Shown piece by piece: positions 16,229-26,714 of a stretch of 33,588 nucleotides of DNA (position 1 is the stretch's first letter; every line of letters begins with the position of its first letter). A program made the position numbers and the translations under genes. The notes under the pieces are model-generated. The model was not told the origin of the DNA. It worked only from the letters and a program-made list of their open reading frames with translations, and did no database searches. The stretch lies in NCBI GenBank assembly GCA_022824315.1, contig JAJEAC010000017.1, forward strand, positions 1 through 33,588, given 5' to 3'. This stretch comes from Silicimonas sp. (GTDB lineage Bacteria > Pseudomonadota > Alphaproteobacteria > Rhodobacterales > Rhodobacteraceae).

Positions 16229-17310
16229 CCTCGCAGCCTCCCGTCGTCAGCATCGAAGGGGTCTCGAAAACCTTCGGAAATGCGGTCGCGCTTGAGCGGA
16301 TGGAACTGGATATCGCGGAGGGCGAGTTCGTCACCTTCCTGGGACCCTCGGGGTGCGGCAAGTCGACGACGTTGCGTCTTCTCGGCGGGTTCGAGCGTCC
16401 GGACACCGGACGCATAATGCTCGAGGGCAAGGACGTGACCCGGCTTCCGCCAGACCGGCGCAACGTGAACATGGTGTTCCAGGACTATGCGCTGTTTCCG
16501 CACATGACGGTTCTGCAAAACATGGCCTTCGGACTGGAGCTGACGGGCATGAGCCGAAGTGCCATCAAGGCCCGACTGAAAGAACTGATGGCGTTCCTCG
16601 AGCTTGCCGACTATGGCGACCGATATCCTGGCCAGCTTTCCGGCGGCCAGCGCCAGCGCGTCGCCTTGGCACGTGCACTTGCGCTTGATCCCGCGCTTCT
16701 CCTGCTCGACGAACCGCTTGGCGCGCTGGACGCGAAGCTTCGGGGACAGGTCCAGCAAGAGCTAAAGTCGATCCAGAGGCGGACCGACAAGACCTTCGTT
16801 TTCGTCACCCACGATCAGGAAGAGGCGCTGACCATGTCCGACCGCATCGTGGTGATGAATGCCGGGCGCGTCGAACAGGACGGCACTCCTGAAGATCTCT
16901 ACATTCACCCCGCCAACCGCTTCGTTGCGGAATTCATCGGCGAAACAAATCTGATCTCGGGCGAAGTCCGCAGTCAGGAGGGTGAAGAGGTGGTGATCGA
17001 ATGGCACGGATCGACCTTGCGCGGTCACAGGCGGCCAGAAGACCCGCATCCCGAAGGACATGTCACCGCCTCGGTCCGGCTGGAACGACTGGAGTTGCAC
17101 TGTGAGAAGCCCGCAAGGGTCAACGCGGTTCAGGGCCGGGTGGTCGGCAAGACCTTTCTTGGCAGCCGGATGATGGTGGACCTGCTCGTCGAACAGGCCG
17201 CGGGTGCAACTCTGAAGGCCTATGTCAATATGGAAACGGGTCAGGCGGTGGGCGACGCGCCGGTGTGGATCTGTTGGGACGCCGACAACATGGCCGTCTT
17301 GAGCGACTGA
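16225..17310 (+). CDS. ABC transporter ATP-binding protein, PotA-like
   Basis: The 361-residue ATPase has Walker A GPSGCGKST (40-48), a Q-loop in VFQDYALFPH, signature LSGGQRQR (about 138-145), Walker B LLLLDEP (158-164), and the switch His in FVTHDQEEA. A C-terminal TOBE-type regulatory domain follows (about 240-361), as in PotA/FbpC-type ATPases. It powers the importer made with the two preceding permeases and the Tat-exported binding protein, and is the last gene of the eight-gene operon. Confidence 0.93.
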   Translation: MTSQPPVVSIEGVSKTFGNAVALERMELDIAEGEFVTFLGPSGCGKSTTLRLLGGFERPDTGRIMLEGKDVTRLPPDRRNVNMVFQDYALFPHMTVLQNMAFGLELTGMSRSAIKARLKELMAFLELADYGDRYPGQLSGGQRQRVALARALALDPALLLLDEPLGALDAKLRGQVQQELKSIQRRTDKTFVFVTHDQEEALTMSDRIVVMNAGRVEQDGTPEDLYIHPANRFVAEFIGETNLISGEVRSQEGEEVVIEWHGSTLRGHRRPEDPHPEGHVTASVRLERLELHCEKPARVNAVQGRVVGKTFLGSRMMVDLLVEQAAGATLKAYVNMETGQAVGDAPVWICWDADNMAVLSD

Positions 17311-17459
17311 CCTTGACGCTGCGTCGGGCGTGCCGGGGCACAGATGACAATAGACAACCTAGCCGAAAGCACGCGCATGCCACGCCAATAGGAAATTCCA
17401 CGCTTCATTGACAGTTTAGATCGGGGGTCGTCCGAGGGTATCGCGAGGAGGTGTACAGC

Positions 17460-17476
17460 TGACTGATGGTCAGTCA
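17460..17476. promoter_or_regulatory. perfect palindrome resembling a TetR-family operator
   Basis: TGACTGA-TGG-TCAGTCA is a perfect inverted repeat with seven-base arms and a three-base centre, embedded in a longer imperfect one flanked by TGTACA on both sides. This shape is typical of TetR-type operators. It lies between two convergent gene ends (17310 and 17499), where no promoter is needed. GAGGAGG at about 17443-17449 lies close by, so it may be left from a lost regulator gene. Confidence 0.5.
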
Positions 17477-17498
17477 TGTACATGAGTCCCATACCGAT

Positions 17499-17987
17499 CT
17501 ATTTGCGCAATTCGTCGGGCCTGACGCCCCAGATCTGGTCTTTGCTGACCCAACCATGAAAGCCGTTCGCGCTGATCTTGCACCAGTCCGGCGCGCATGC
17601 GCCAAGCCGTGCGACAACGCCGGTCTCGGCGTAGGCCTTGACCGCGGCCTTGGTCGACGGCTTGGCGTGAAGCGGTGTCAGGTCGTCCTCGACGATCACG
17701 TGGCGCGCGCCCGACAGCAGCGAGTAGTGCATCCACCCACCTTGTCCGTCCCGATCCTGAACGCGGCGCCAATGGCCGTATTCCGCTGTGACTTCCAACG
17801 GCATGTTGCGCCTTCGGAACACCCAATCGATCCGATGGCTGAGCGACGGTCCGCGCCGGACGTTGCCTTTCTCGGCCTTCAAGGAAACAAATCGCGGAAT
17901 CGGCAGGTTCGTGACCTTGCCCCGCTCGGTGGCGAGAGTCGGGCCCGCCAATGCCAGAGAGAGCAAGACTGCAAGATTCAGTCGCAT
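17499..17987 (-). CDS. secreted SH3-domain protein
   Basis: The 162-residue product starts at the ATG at 17987; an earlier in-frame start would add a basic leader ahead of an obvious signal peptide (LNLAVLLSLALAGPTLA, about 3-19). The mature part contains two bacterial SH3-type (SH3_4) modules: FVSLKAEKGNVRRGPS (about 34-49) with WRRVQDRDGQGGWMH, and a second half with DWCKISANGFHGWVSKDQIW. The 'R-x-GPS' and 'GWVxxxxIWG' patterns are typical of small alphaproteobacterial periplasmic SH3 proteins that probably bind peptidoglycan or partner proteins. It is divergent from the dehydrogenase gene that begins at 18108. Confidence 0.85.
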   Translation of the reverse strand: MRLNLAVLLSLALAGPTLATERGKVTNLPIPRFVSLKAEKGNVRRGPSLSHRIDWVFRRRNMPLEVTAEYGHWRRVQDRDGQGGWMHYSLLSGARHVIVEDDLTPLHAKPSTKAAVKAYAETGVVARLGACAPDWCKISANGFHGWVSKDQIWGVRPDELRK

Positions 17988-18107
17988 CAACGCCGTGGTC
18001 CGTTCCCTAGGCACCATGTACTGGCGCCTTGTGCCCTTGTGTCCGCCTCGGTTCCTTGCCACTTTGCCAGCAATCGAAGGCGAGGGAAAGACGGGAGCGC
18101 AACTCGC

Positions 18108-19094
18108 ATGCCAGACAAGTGCCTGACCGTTGTTGTCACGCGACGCTTGCCCGAACCTGTCGAGCGCCGCATGTCCGAACTGTTCGACGTTGCGCTGAAT
18201 GCCGACGATGCGCCAATGTCGCGCGATGCACTGGCAGTGGCGATGAAGTCTGCCGACGTACTGGTGCCAACGCTGACGGACCGGATTGATGCGACATTGC
18301 TTGCTCAGGCTGGCGGGCGGCTGAAATTAATCGCGAATTTCGGGGCTGGCGTGGATCACATCGACGTCGCGACCGCGCGGCAGCGCGGAATCCATGTCTC
18401 AAACACGCCGGGCGTGGTCACGGAGGACACGGCCGACATGACCGTGGCGCTGATCCTTGCCGTTACGCGGCGCATCCCGGAAGGGCTTTCCGTAATGCAG
18501 AAGGGCGATTGGCATGGCTGGGCGCCGACCGCGCATCTTGGCGGGCGGCTTGCCGGCCGCAGGCTCGGCATCCTTGGCATGGGTCGAATCGGCCAGGCTG
18601 TTGCACGCCGTGCCGCGGTCTTCGGCATGCCGGTCGAATACCATAACAGGCGTCGCCTGCGGCGGGAGACAGAGGCGGATCTGAATGCGACCTATCGGGA
18701 GAGTCTCGACCAAATGGTAAGCCGGGTGGACATTCTGTCGATCAACTGCCCTCACACGCCTTCCACGTTTCACTTGATGAACGCGCGTCGGCTGAAGCTC
18801 ATGAAACACAACGCTGTCATCGTGAACACGTCGCGCGGCGAGGTCATCGACGAAAACGCGCTGACGCGGATGCTGCGGTCCGGCGAGATCGGCGGCGCGG
18901 GGCTGGACGTCTTCGAGCACCGGCACGAGATCAACCCGCGGCTTCGCGCACTGCCCAATGTCGTGCTTCTTCCCCACATGGGATCGGCGACGATCGAGGG
19001 ACGCGTCGAGATGGGCGAAGCGGTGATCGTCAACATCAAGACGTTTGCCGACGGTCATCGCCCACCTGACCTAGTCGTGCCAGCCATGCTCTGA
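18108..19094 (+). CDS. D-2-hydroxyacid dehydrogenase (glyoxylate/hydroxypyruvate reductase type)
   Basis: The 328-residue protein starts at the ATG at 18108, preceded by GGGAG. It has the family layout: an N-terminal substrate domain, LIANFGAGVDHIDV (about 74-87), the NAD(P)-binding motif LGILGMGRIGQAVA (153-166) and VNTSRGEVID with Arg243. A glutamate at about 274 and His290 in LLPHMGS complete the expected catalytic Arg-Glu-His set. These enzymes reduce glyoxylate or hydroxypyruvate to glycolate or D-glycerate. The gene stands divergent from the SH3 gene with a shared upstream region of about 120 bases. Confidence 0.92.
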   Translation: MPDKCLTVVVTRRLPEPVERRMSELFDVALNADDAPMSRDALAVAMKSADVLVPTLTDRIDATLLAQAGGRLKLIANFGAGVDHIDVATARQRGIHVSNTPGVVTEDTADMTVALILAVTRRIPEGLSVMQKGDWHGWAPTAHLGGRLAGRRLGILGMGRIGQAVARRAAVFGMPVEYHNRRRLRRETEADLNATYRESLDQMVSRVDILSINCPHTPSTFHLMNARRLKLMKHNAVIVNTSRGEVIDENALTRMLRSGEIGGAGLDVFEHRHEINPRLRALPNVVLLPHMGSATIEGRVEMGEAVIVNIKTFADGHRPPDLVVPAML

Positions 19095-19188
19095 TGCGTA
19101 CCGCGCTCCAGCCGCTCGAGACTTGCCCGAGACCTTTGGCAGATGGGGGGTGGGTCGACGGAAGCGAATTCGGAGGGCAGGTCGGCTG

Positions 19189-20397
19189 ATGAGAGGCGCC
19201 GCACGGAACATTGCGCTCTACCCATGGTTCAAGTTCTTCCAGAACCTGCTTTTCTGGCAGGCGATCTGGTTCCTGTTCCTGCAGTCTGAGCTTTCCGCGG
19301 CGCAGGCAATACTGTTTTACGCGATCTATGACGTCACGACGACTGTGCTGGAGGTGCCCTCGGGGTATTTCTCGGATCGGTGGGGCAGGCGGAAAACGTT
19401 GATTGCGAGCGCCTGCGCCGGGTTTCTGTCCTGTGCCCTCTTTGCGCTTGGTGAAGGCTTCTGGGTGTTCGCGCTCGCGCAAATTGCCGTGGGCGCCCAC
19501 ATTGCGCTGGCCTCGGGAACGGACAGTGCTCTTCTTTACGAGTCGCTGGCTGCAGAGGGTCGAGCTGAGGACGTCGAGAGGGAAGAGGTTCGTGCATGGC
19601 GTTACAGTTTCCTTGCGCTTGCGATTTCGGCGGTTGTCGGAGGCCTCTTGGCGCTCTCTGGCCTGCGCCTGCCATTTGCTGCCAGCGCTGTGGCGTTCGG
19701 AGCGCTGGTCCTGATCGCCATTCAATTTTCCGAGCTAGACCGCACTGGTCGCGTTCGCGGCGAGGCAGAGCGTTTCGAAGCGTTTCGCAGGGCCTTGTTC
19801 CATCCGGTTCTGGCATGGCTCCTTGCACTCTCAATACTGATCTACGGCTTCGGTCATCTGCCATTCGTGTTCGGGCAACCGTTCATTCTGGAAGTTCTTG
19901 GCGGCTCGGGCGCCATCGCCGAGGCTGCGGTTGTGAGCGGTGTCGTGACCACGCTCATGATGCTGGTGTCGGTCGCGGTGTCTTGGGTGGCTCCGGGGGT
20001 TAGGCGCCAGCTCGGATTGAAGAGCATCCTGTTGCTGGCATTCTGCATCCAGATCATGCTCGCTGCCGGGCTGGCAGTGTTCGGCAACCTCTCGGCAGTG
20101 CTGCTGCTGCTCCTGCGAAAGGTGCCCGACAGCTTGGCGCAGCCGTTCATTGCCGCGGAAATTCAGCCCATTCTGGCGGACGAAATGCGCGCGACCTACA
20201 TCTCGCTCAGGAATCTCGTGGCGCGGCTCTGCTTTGCTGCGAGCCTGCTGCTGGTTTCGGTGAACGCGTCCGAGGTCGGTGCAATGGCTATCGAGGAGAT
20301 TCAGGCAATTCTGGCAGTTTACGCGGCGTTCGGGGTGGTCTGCCTTGCGGGCCTGGCCATGACCGGTCGCAGTCTCGCGTCTCGCGGTCGCGACTGA
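19189..20397 (+). CDS. MFS transporter
   Basis: The product is 402 residues from the ATG at 19189, chosen because GGAGGG lies upstream at 19172-19177; a start at 19123 adds an unlikely Arg-rich leader. About 12 hydrophobic segments are present. The loop GYFSDRWGRRKTLIASACA (between segments 2 and 3) is the MFS signature. Substrate is unknown; the subgroup is often annotated only as MFS transporter. It follows the hydroxyacid dehydrogenase gene by 94 bases and may be read through from it. Confidence 0.85.
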   Translation: MRGAARNIALYPWFKFFQNLLFWQAIWFLFLQSELSAAQAILFYAIYDVTTTVLEVPSGYFSDRWGRRKTLIASACAGFLSCALFALGEGFWVFALAQIAVGAHIALASGTDSALLYESLAAEGRAEDVEREEVRAWRYSFLALAISAVVGGLLALSGLRLPFAASAVAFGALVLIAIQFSELDRTGRVRGEAERFEAFRRALFHPVLAWLLALSILIYGFGHLPFVFGQPFILEVLGGSGAIAEAAVVSGVVTTLMMLVSVAVSWVAPGVRRQLGLKSILLLAFCIQIMLAAGLAVFGNLSAVLLLLLRKVPDSLAQPFIAAEIQPILADEMRATYISLRNLVARLCFAASLLLVSVNASEVGAMAIEEIQAILAVYAAFGVVCLAGLAMTGRSLASRGRD

Positions 20398-20634
20398 GGC
20401 AGCCTCTGGGCTTCGGTTGCAGCAAGCCGGGGAAAGAAGCCGACGCCTCTGCAACTGTTCACGATCAGCGATCGATTGCGTCGTGCATGTGGACTTGAAT
20501 CGTGGAATTGGACCACAATGCCGCAGCGCATTGCCCCTCGGATTCGAACGTTGTCTGACAATGAAGGCGGCAAGAGTGTTGGCAATGTGAGGCCAGGCCG
20601 TTAGGACGCACAGGTTCAGAAAGGAGACCGACCC

Positions 20635-21948
20635 GTGTCCGCACCGAGGAAACTGTTCATCAAGTCCTTTGGCTGTCAGATGAACGTCTATGACAGCGAG
20701 CGCATGAGCGAGGCGTTGGCCGCCGAAGGCTACGTTGCCGCAGATGGCGCCGATGACGCAGACATGATCCTTCTGAACACGTGCCATATCCGGGAAAAGG
20801 CCACCGAAAAGATCTACTCCGAGCTTGGTCGGTTCCGCCCGCTCAAGGACGCAAGGCCAGACCTGAAGATCGGAGTGACGGGATGCGTCGCCCAAGCCGA
20901 GGGGGCTGAGATATTTGCGCGCCAGCCCATGGTCGACATGGTCATCGGCCCCCAGAGCTATCACAGGCTTCCGGAACTCGAGCGGAAAATCCGAACCGGA
21001 GAAAGGGCCCTGGACACCGACTTTCCACAGGAAGACAAGTTCGACCATCTTCCCAAGCGATCAAAGGCGGCGCGAGGGCCGACCGCGTTCCTGACCGTTC
21101 AGGAAGGTTGCGATAAGTTCTGCACCTTCTGTGTCGTGCCCTACACGCGCGGTGCCGAAGCCAGTCGCCCGGCCGGACGCGTCATGGTGGAAGCGCGGGA
21201 ACTCGTTGCGCGGGGCGTGCGCGAAATCACGCTTCTGGGGCAGAACGTGAACGCTTATCACGGGCATGAGGACGGCTTGGCCGGGCTGATCCGTGAACTG
21301 TCCGGAATTGACGAGCTGGCCCGCATTCGCTTCACGACGAGCCATCCATCAGATATGAGCGACTCCCTGATTGCGGCATTCGGAGAGGTTGCGAAGCTGA
21401 TGCCGTATCTGCATTTGCCCGTGCAATCGGGCTCGGACAAGGTGCTCAGGGCGATGAACCGCAGGCACACCGCAGAACAGTACACGAGGGTGATCGAGCG
21501 AATTCGTGCGGCGCGACCGGACATTCTCCTGTCGGGCGATTTCATCGTCGGCTTCCCGGGCGAAACCGAGGCGGACTTCGAGGATACGTTGGCGTTGGTG
21601 GAAGAAGTCACGTACGGGCAGGCCTACAGCTTCAAGTATTCGCCGCGTGCCGGCACGCCCGCCGCGGAACTCGAGGGTGTTGACGATGCGGTCAAGGACG
21701 AACGCCTGCAGCGGTTGCAGGCGATTCTGACCCGTCAGCAGCGCGCCGCGCAAGAATCGATGGTCGGCCGTACAGTCAGCGTCCTGTTCGAAAGGCCGGG
21801 TCGCCTTCCTGGGCAGGTCGTGGGCAAGTCGGAATACCTGCACGCGGTTCACGTGGCCGATGGCCAGGCCGCTGTCGGCGAGATCCGGCCGGTGCGGATC
21901 AATGCGTCGGGCAGCAACTCGCTTTCGGGCGAGGTTTCGCAAGGCTAG
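20635..21948 (+). CDS. miaB: MiaB, tRNA-2-methylthio-N6-dimethylallyladenosine synthase
   Basis: The 437-residue product starts at a GTG after AGAAAGGAG. It has the three methylthiotransferase domains in order. The N-terminal UPF0004 domain has cluster cysteines Cys14 (GCQMN), Cys50 (NTCHIREKA) and Cys84 (GCVAQ). The radical-SAM domain has Cys159-x3-Cys163-x2-Cys166 (CDKFCTFC). A C-terminal TRAM domain lies at about 370-435. It adds a methylthio group to i6A37 of tRNAs reading codons that begin with U. Length is normal. phoH follows 281 bases downstream, the usual alphaproteobacterial neighbour. Confidence 0.97.
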   Translation: MSAPRKLFIKSFGCQMNVYDSERMSEALAAEGYVAADGADDADMILLNTCHIREKATEKIYSELGRFRPLKDARPDLKIGVTGCVAQAEGAEIFARQPMVDMVIGPQSYHRLPELERKIRTGERALDTDFPQEDKFDHLPKRSKAARGPTAFLTVQEGCDKFCTFCVVPYTRGAEASRPAGRVMVEARELVARGVREITLLGQNVNAYHGHEDGLAGLIRELSGIDELARIRFTTSHPSDMSDSLIAAFGEVAKLMPYLHLPVQSGSDKVLRAMNRRHTAEQYTRVIERIRAARPDILLSGDFIVGFPGETEADFEDTLALVEEVTYGQAYSFKYSPRAGTPAAELEGVDDAVKDERLQRLQAILTRQQRAAQESMVGRTVSVLFERPGRLPGQVVGKSEYLHAVHVADGQAAVGEIRPVRINASGSNSLSGEVSQG

Positions 21949-22229
21949 GCATTGCCATCTCGGTTGCATGACCGATTCATCCCTGCCGGGGCGAGCATGC
22001 AAGTTTGGCGGCCGCGGCTTCCCGACCCTGGCAGGTTTGGGGGTCGGCGCGCCGCTTCCGGTTTCATTTCGCTCCGTGCAATTCGACGTGGAGGCGAAGC
22101 TGTCGGCGCACCGAATCCGGATCGCTGCGGAATTCCCGGGGACCGGGGAAGACGAGGCCCCCTTGCGTTGCCGCCAATCCCTTGGCAGCATCAGGTCAAT
22201 CAGGCCCTTCATGCCCGGAGTGACAGCAT

Positions 22230-23240
22230 TTGACCGTTCGTGCGTTGAACGACCCAAAGCAGCAAGATGGAGCTTTTCAAACGCAACTGGAGTTTCCCGA
22301 CAACCGCCTGCTCATCGACCTGTTCGGAGAGTTCAACCGCAATCTCGTCCAAGTCGAGGAGGCGCTTTCCGTTCAAGTCATGCATCAAGGCAACAGGCTG
22401 ACGGTCTTCGGCGAATGCGCGGATGTTGGCCGTGCGGTCGAAGTTCTGGAGGCGCTTCACCGGCGGCTGGAGACAGGGCGCGAGATCACGCCCGGCGACA
22501 TCGACGCGGAAATCCGCATGGGCGAGGATATGGACGTCGTCGCGTCTTCCGATCAGATGGAACTCTTTCCGCGCGGCAAGATCGAGATCAAGACGCGAAA
22601 GAAACTGGTTGAGCCGAGGAGCGGGGCGCAGAAGGCCTATGTCCGTTCCCTGGTCTCGAACGAGCTTGTGTTCGGCATCGGTCCGGCTGGTACCGGCAAG
22701 ACGTATCTCGCCGTTGCCGTGGGCGTGAACATGTTTGTCAACGGCCATGTCGACAGGATCATTCTCAGCCGACCTGCCGTCGAGGCCGGCGAGAGACTGG
22801 GTTTCCTTCCGGGCGACATGAAGGACAAGGTCGATCCGTACATGCAGCCGCTTTACGATGCCCTCCACGACTTTCTTCCGGAAAAGCAGCTGACCAGGTT
22901 GATCGAGGACAAGAGGATCGAGATCGCGCCACTTGCCTTCATGCGAGGGCGGACTCTCTCAAATGCCTTCGTGGTGCTGGACGAGGCACAGAACGCCACC
23001 ACCATGCAGATGAAGATGTTCCTGACTCGCCTGGGTGAAGGCAGCCGAATGGCGATCACCGGCGACAGGACCCAAGCGGACCTCCCTCACGGGGTCGCTT
23101 CCGGTCTCATGGACGCCGAAAGGCTTCTGGCCGACATTGACAGGATTGCATTCTGTCACTTCACCTCCAGGGATGTTGTCCGTCATTCGCTGGTTGCCAA
23201 GATAATTGATGCCTATGGCGCTCGCAGCGAGCGCTCGTAG
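22230..23240 (+). CDS. PhoH-family P-loop ATPase
   Basis: The 336-residue protein begins at a TTG preceded by GGAG; no ATG lies before the conserved LEFPDNRLL region (about 20-28), so the rare start is favoured. It has a KH-like N-terminus, then the PhoH ATPase core: Walker A GIGPAGTGKTY (149-159), ILSRPAVEAGE and VVLDEAQNAT (Walker B). The C-terminal ITGDRTQADLP is also typical. PhoH/YbeZ acts with YbeY in rRNA maturation in other bacteria, and ybeY normally comes next, but it is absent here. The 281-base gap after miaB holds no recognisable gene. Confidence 0.92.
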   Translation: MTVRALNDPKQQDGAFQTQLEFPDNRLLIDLFGEFNRNLVQVEEALSVQVMHQGNRLTVFGECADVGRAVEVLEALHRRLETGREITPGDIDAEIRMGEDMDVVASSDQMELFPRGKIEIKTRKKLVEPRSGAQKAYVRSLVSNELVFGIGPAGTGKTYLAVAVGVNMFVNGHVDRIILSRPAVEAGERLGFLPGDMKDKVDPYMQPLYDALHDFLPEKQLTRLIEDKRIEIAPLAFMRGRTLSNAFVVLDEAQNATTMQMKMFLTRLGEGSRMAITGDRTQADLPHGVASGLMDAERLLADIDRIAFCHFTSRDVVRHSLVAKIIDAYGARSERS

Positions 23241-23425
23241 AATTCGAGGACTTCGGAGTTTGAGGCGTTCTGGAGGCGCGGACGCCCGTGCGCACCATGG
23301 TGCCCGGGAAGCGCACAGAATTCGCAGCAGGTCCTTCCGTGGGTATCTATGCGATATTCCCGGTCAAGGCTTTCCAGATCCGGCGGCATGGGCCCGTTCC
23401 GATGCGCGCTGTTGTCTTGAATGGG

Positions 23426-23445
23426 TCGGGTCTATCCAGACCCGA
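23426..23445. terminator. hairpin at the convergent ends of phoH and mbfA
   Basis: TCGGGTC and GACCCGA form a seven-base stem around TATCCA, overlapping the mbfA stop codon. No clear T-run follows on either strand, so a role as terminator is tentative; it may stabilise the mbfA mRNA end. Confidence 0.4.
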
Positions 23446-24409
23446 TCAGGATTCCGGCCGCCAACACGAGCGCGCCGCCCAGCACCACCTGCAGCGTGGC
23501 CCGAAAGAACGGTGTTTCCATGAAGCGGTTCTGGATCCAGACAATTGCCCATAGCTCGATGAGCACCACGAAGAACGCGATCGTGGTCGCAGTCCAGAAA
23601 TCCGGAAGCAGGTAAGGAAGCGCGTGTCCGAGCCCGCCTATGGTGGTCATCACGCCTGAAGCCAAGCCACGCTTGACGGGTGAGCCGCGCCCGGAAATCT
23701 GCCCGTCATCCGATGCCGCCTCGGCGAATCCCATCGAGATTCCGGCACCCACCGAAGCGGCGATTCCAATCAGGAACGTGCTCCATGTGTCGCCGGTGGC
23801 AAAGGCCGCGGCGAAGATCGGCGCGAGTGTCGACACCGACCCGTCCATGAGCCCGGCCAGGCCAGGCTGAGCCCATGTCAGCACGAATTGCCTGTGCGCG
23901 GCCCGGCTCTCGCTTTCCCGGGTTTCTTGGTCAAGATGAGTGTCGGACAGGTTTTGGGCAACAGTTTCGTGTCCGGCCTCGATCGCGGCAAGGTCACCCA
24001 GAAGCTTGCGGGTCTCTGCATCACCGGCCCTTCCGGCCGCGGCTTCGTAGAACCGGGCGGCGGCGTGCTCCATGGCGAGTGCTTCCTCGCGCATGCGCTC
24101 CAGCCCGAGATTCTCGATCAGCCATACTGGCGGGCGGGAAAAATAGCCGGATACATGTTCGCGACGAATGAACGGGATCGTGTCGCCGAATCGCTTTCGG
24201 TGAAGGTCAATCAGGGCGTCGCGATGGGCATCCTCCTCAATCGCCATTTCGTCAAACACGGTGGCGGAACCGGGGAACTCCTTCCGGAGCTTGCTGGCGT
24301 AGGTCCGGTAGATTCGGGCGTCGTCCTCCTCCGAGGAAATCGCAAGGGCAAGGATTTCCTGTTCTGACAGGTCGGAGAACTTGCGACGTCGATCTAGGCC
24401 GGGGATCAT
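23432..24409 (-). CDS. mbfA: MbfA, membrane-bound ferritin-like iron exporter
   Basis: This 325-residue protein fuses an N-terminal ferritin-like domain to a CCC1/VIT1-type membrane domain. The ferritin-like part (about 1-170) has the metal-binding glutamates and histidines in SSEEDDARIY, AIEEDAHRD, EEALAMEHAAARFYE and IEAGHE. The membrane part (about 180-325) begins with GLAGLMDGSVSTLAPIFAAA and has about five hydrophobic segments. MbfA of Bradyrhizobium and Agrobacterium exports iron and protects against iron and peroxide stress, and is controlled by Irr. I looked for an Irr box upstream (24410-24620) and did not see a convincing one. Confidence 0.93.
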   Translation of the reverse strand: MIPGLDRRRKFSDLSEQEILALAISSEEDDARIYRTYASKLRKEFPGSATVFDEMAIEEDAHRDALIDLHRKRFGDTIPFIRREHVSGYFSRPPVWLIENLGLERMREEALAMEHAAARFYEAAAGRAGDAETRKLLGDLAAIEAGHETVAQNLSDTHLDQETRESESRAAHRQFVLTWAQPGLAGLMDGSVSTLAPIFAAAFATGDTWSTFLIGIAASVGAGISMGFAEAASDDGQISGRGSPVKRGLASGVMTTIGGLGHALPYLLPDFWTATTIAFFVVLIELWAIVWIQNRFMETPFFRATLQVVLGGALVLAAGILIGSG

Positions 24410-24620
24410 TCATTTCTCCTGCGGAACTGTCCACATTTGTGGCCTGCGCCTCGAACCTGCAAGACCGGCCCGCAATCCGTGAACGGACGTGCTTTTGGGA
24501 AAGCCCGATGAGCGCGGTGTCACGTTCGCCACGCAGGTCATCCCGCAACAGTGCCGGAACCGGTCGAATTGTCTTCACGATCTCGCTTCGGCCGATGAAC
24601 GCGCGGGGAACGACCCGGAC

Positions 24621-25211
24621 CTACTCCAATTCCCTGGCGCTGGATATCACCTTGCCAAGCAGCCCGTACTTGATGGCCTGGTCGGTGTTGAGCCAGAAGT
24701 CGCGCGCGGTGTCGCCTGCGATCCTCTTTGTGGTTTGTCCCGTCGCTTCCGAAAAGATGCGGTGGAACCGCTCACGCATGATGCGGATTTGCTCGGCCTG
24801 TATCTGTATGTCCGAAACAGATCCGCCGACCCCGCCACGGGGTTCGTGCAGGAGAAAGCGCGTGTTCGGAAGGCAGAAGCGGTTGTTCTTCTTTGCGGCG
24901 ACGAAGATCAGTGCGCCTGCGGACGCAACCCAGCCGGAACCGATCGTCCGAACCGTGGGCCCGATGAACTTGATCATGTCATGGACCATGTCGCCCGATT
25001 CCACGTGTCCGCCGGGTGACGATATGAAAACGTTGATCGGGTCGTCACCATCCTCGGCGAGGGCGATGAGCCGGGTGGCGACCCGGTTCGCCAACCCGTC
25101 GTTGATCTCACCGGTGATCAGGACATTGCGCGATTTGAAGAAGAGTTCTGAAACCCTGTCGCGCATGGTGTCGTCACGATCCTTGCGGTCGCCTTTGTCG
25201 CCGGACATCAT
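24621..25211 (-). CDS. ClpP-like serine protease subunit (divergent paralogue)
   Basis: The product is 196 residues from the ATG at 25211, preceded by GAGGGAG. The catalytic triad is kept at the same numbers as mature E. coli ClpP: Ser97 in GWVASAGA, His122 in FLLHEP, and Asp171 in DTARDFW. ISSPGGHVESGDMVHD (about 63-78) is the substrate-strand motif. The sequence around Ser97 (VASAGALIFVAAKKNN) differs from housekeeping ClpP (SMGAxLLAAG), and the acidic N-terminus lacks the usual propeptide. It is therefore a ClpP paralogue of the ClpP2 kind, which may pair with another ClpP or a specific unfoldase. No Clp ATPase gene is next to it. Confidence 0.85.
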   Translation of the reverse strand: MMSGDKGDRKDRDDTMRDRVSELFFKSRNVLITGEINDGLANRVATRLIALAEDGDDPINVFISSPGGHVESGDMVHDMIKFIGPTVRTIGSGWVASAGALIFVAAKKNNRFCLPNTRFLLHEPRGGVGGSVSDIQIQAEQIRIMRERFHRIFSEATGQTTKRIAGDTARDFWLNTDQAIKYGLLGKVISSARELE

Positions 25212-25331
25212 GGTCGCTCCCTCAAGTGCATTTGCGGAATGTCGTTTCTGGTGCGGCGAATGACAAGGCGAATTGCAGTGCGCGGCACTGCGTCGTCCTT
25301 CAGCATGCAACTTGGCTCTGTCGCAGTCCGG

Positions 25332-26444
<1,113 letters not shown>

Positions 26445-26689
26445 CCCTTGGCTCTCCCTGTTCGTTTCGGAGCCGACCTTGCGCGACGAGCGAGGCGAAA
26501 TCAATGCAATTTCGGGCTCTTGATGCCAATCTCGGCACAGAGGTCTGCGGCCCGAAAATGCTCGACCGCGCGAAGTGGTGCATCATTGCGCCTGGATGCA
26601 AGGACTCGACATCAGGCAGGGTTTGGCATAGCCTGAAACAAAACAGGAACGAACGGTTCTGCCCGTGATGCTGTCCGATCAGTCAGCGG

Positions 26690-26709
26690 CCCCTCCCTGA
26701 AGGGAGGGG
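26690..26709 (+). repeat. left hairpin of the IscB element
   Basis: CCCCTCCC and GGGAGGGG form a perfect eight-base stem with a TGAA loop, directly before the first IscB-like codons. A second small hairpin (GGGGC/GCCCC) follows at 26714-26727. This may be the left end or the 3' part of the omega RNA scaffold, which in intact loci is encoded just upstream of iscB. Confidence 0.6.
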
Positions 26710-26714
26710 CTTGA

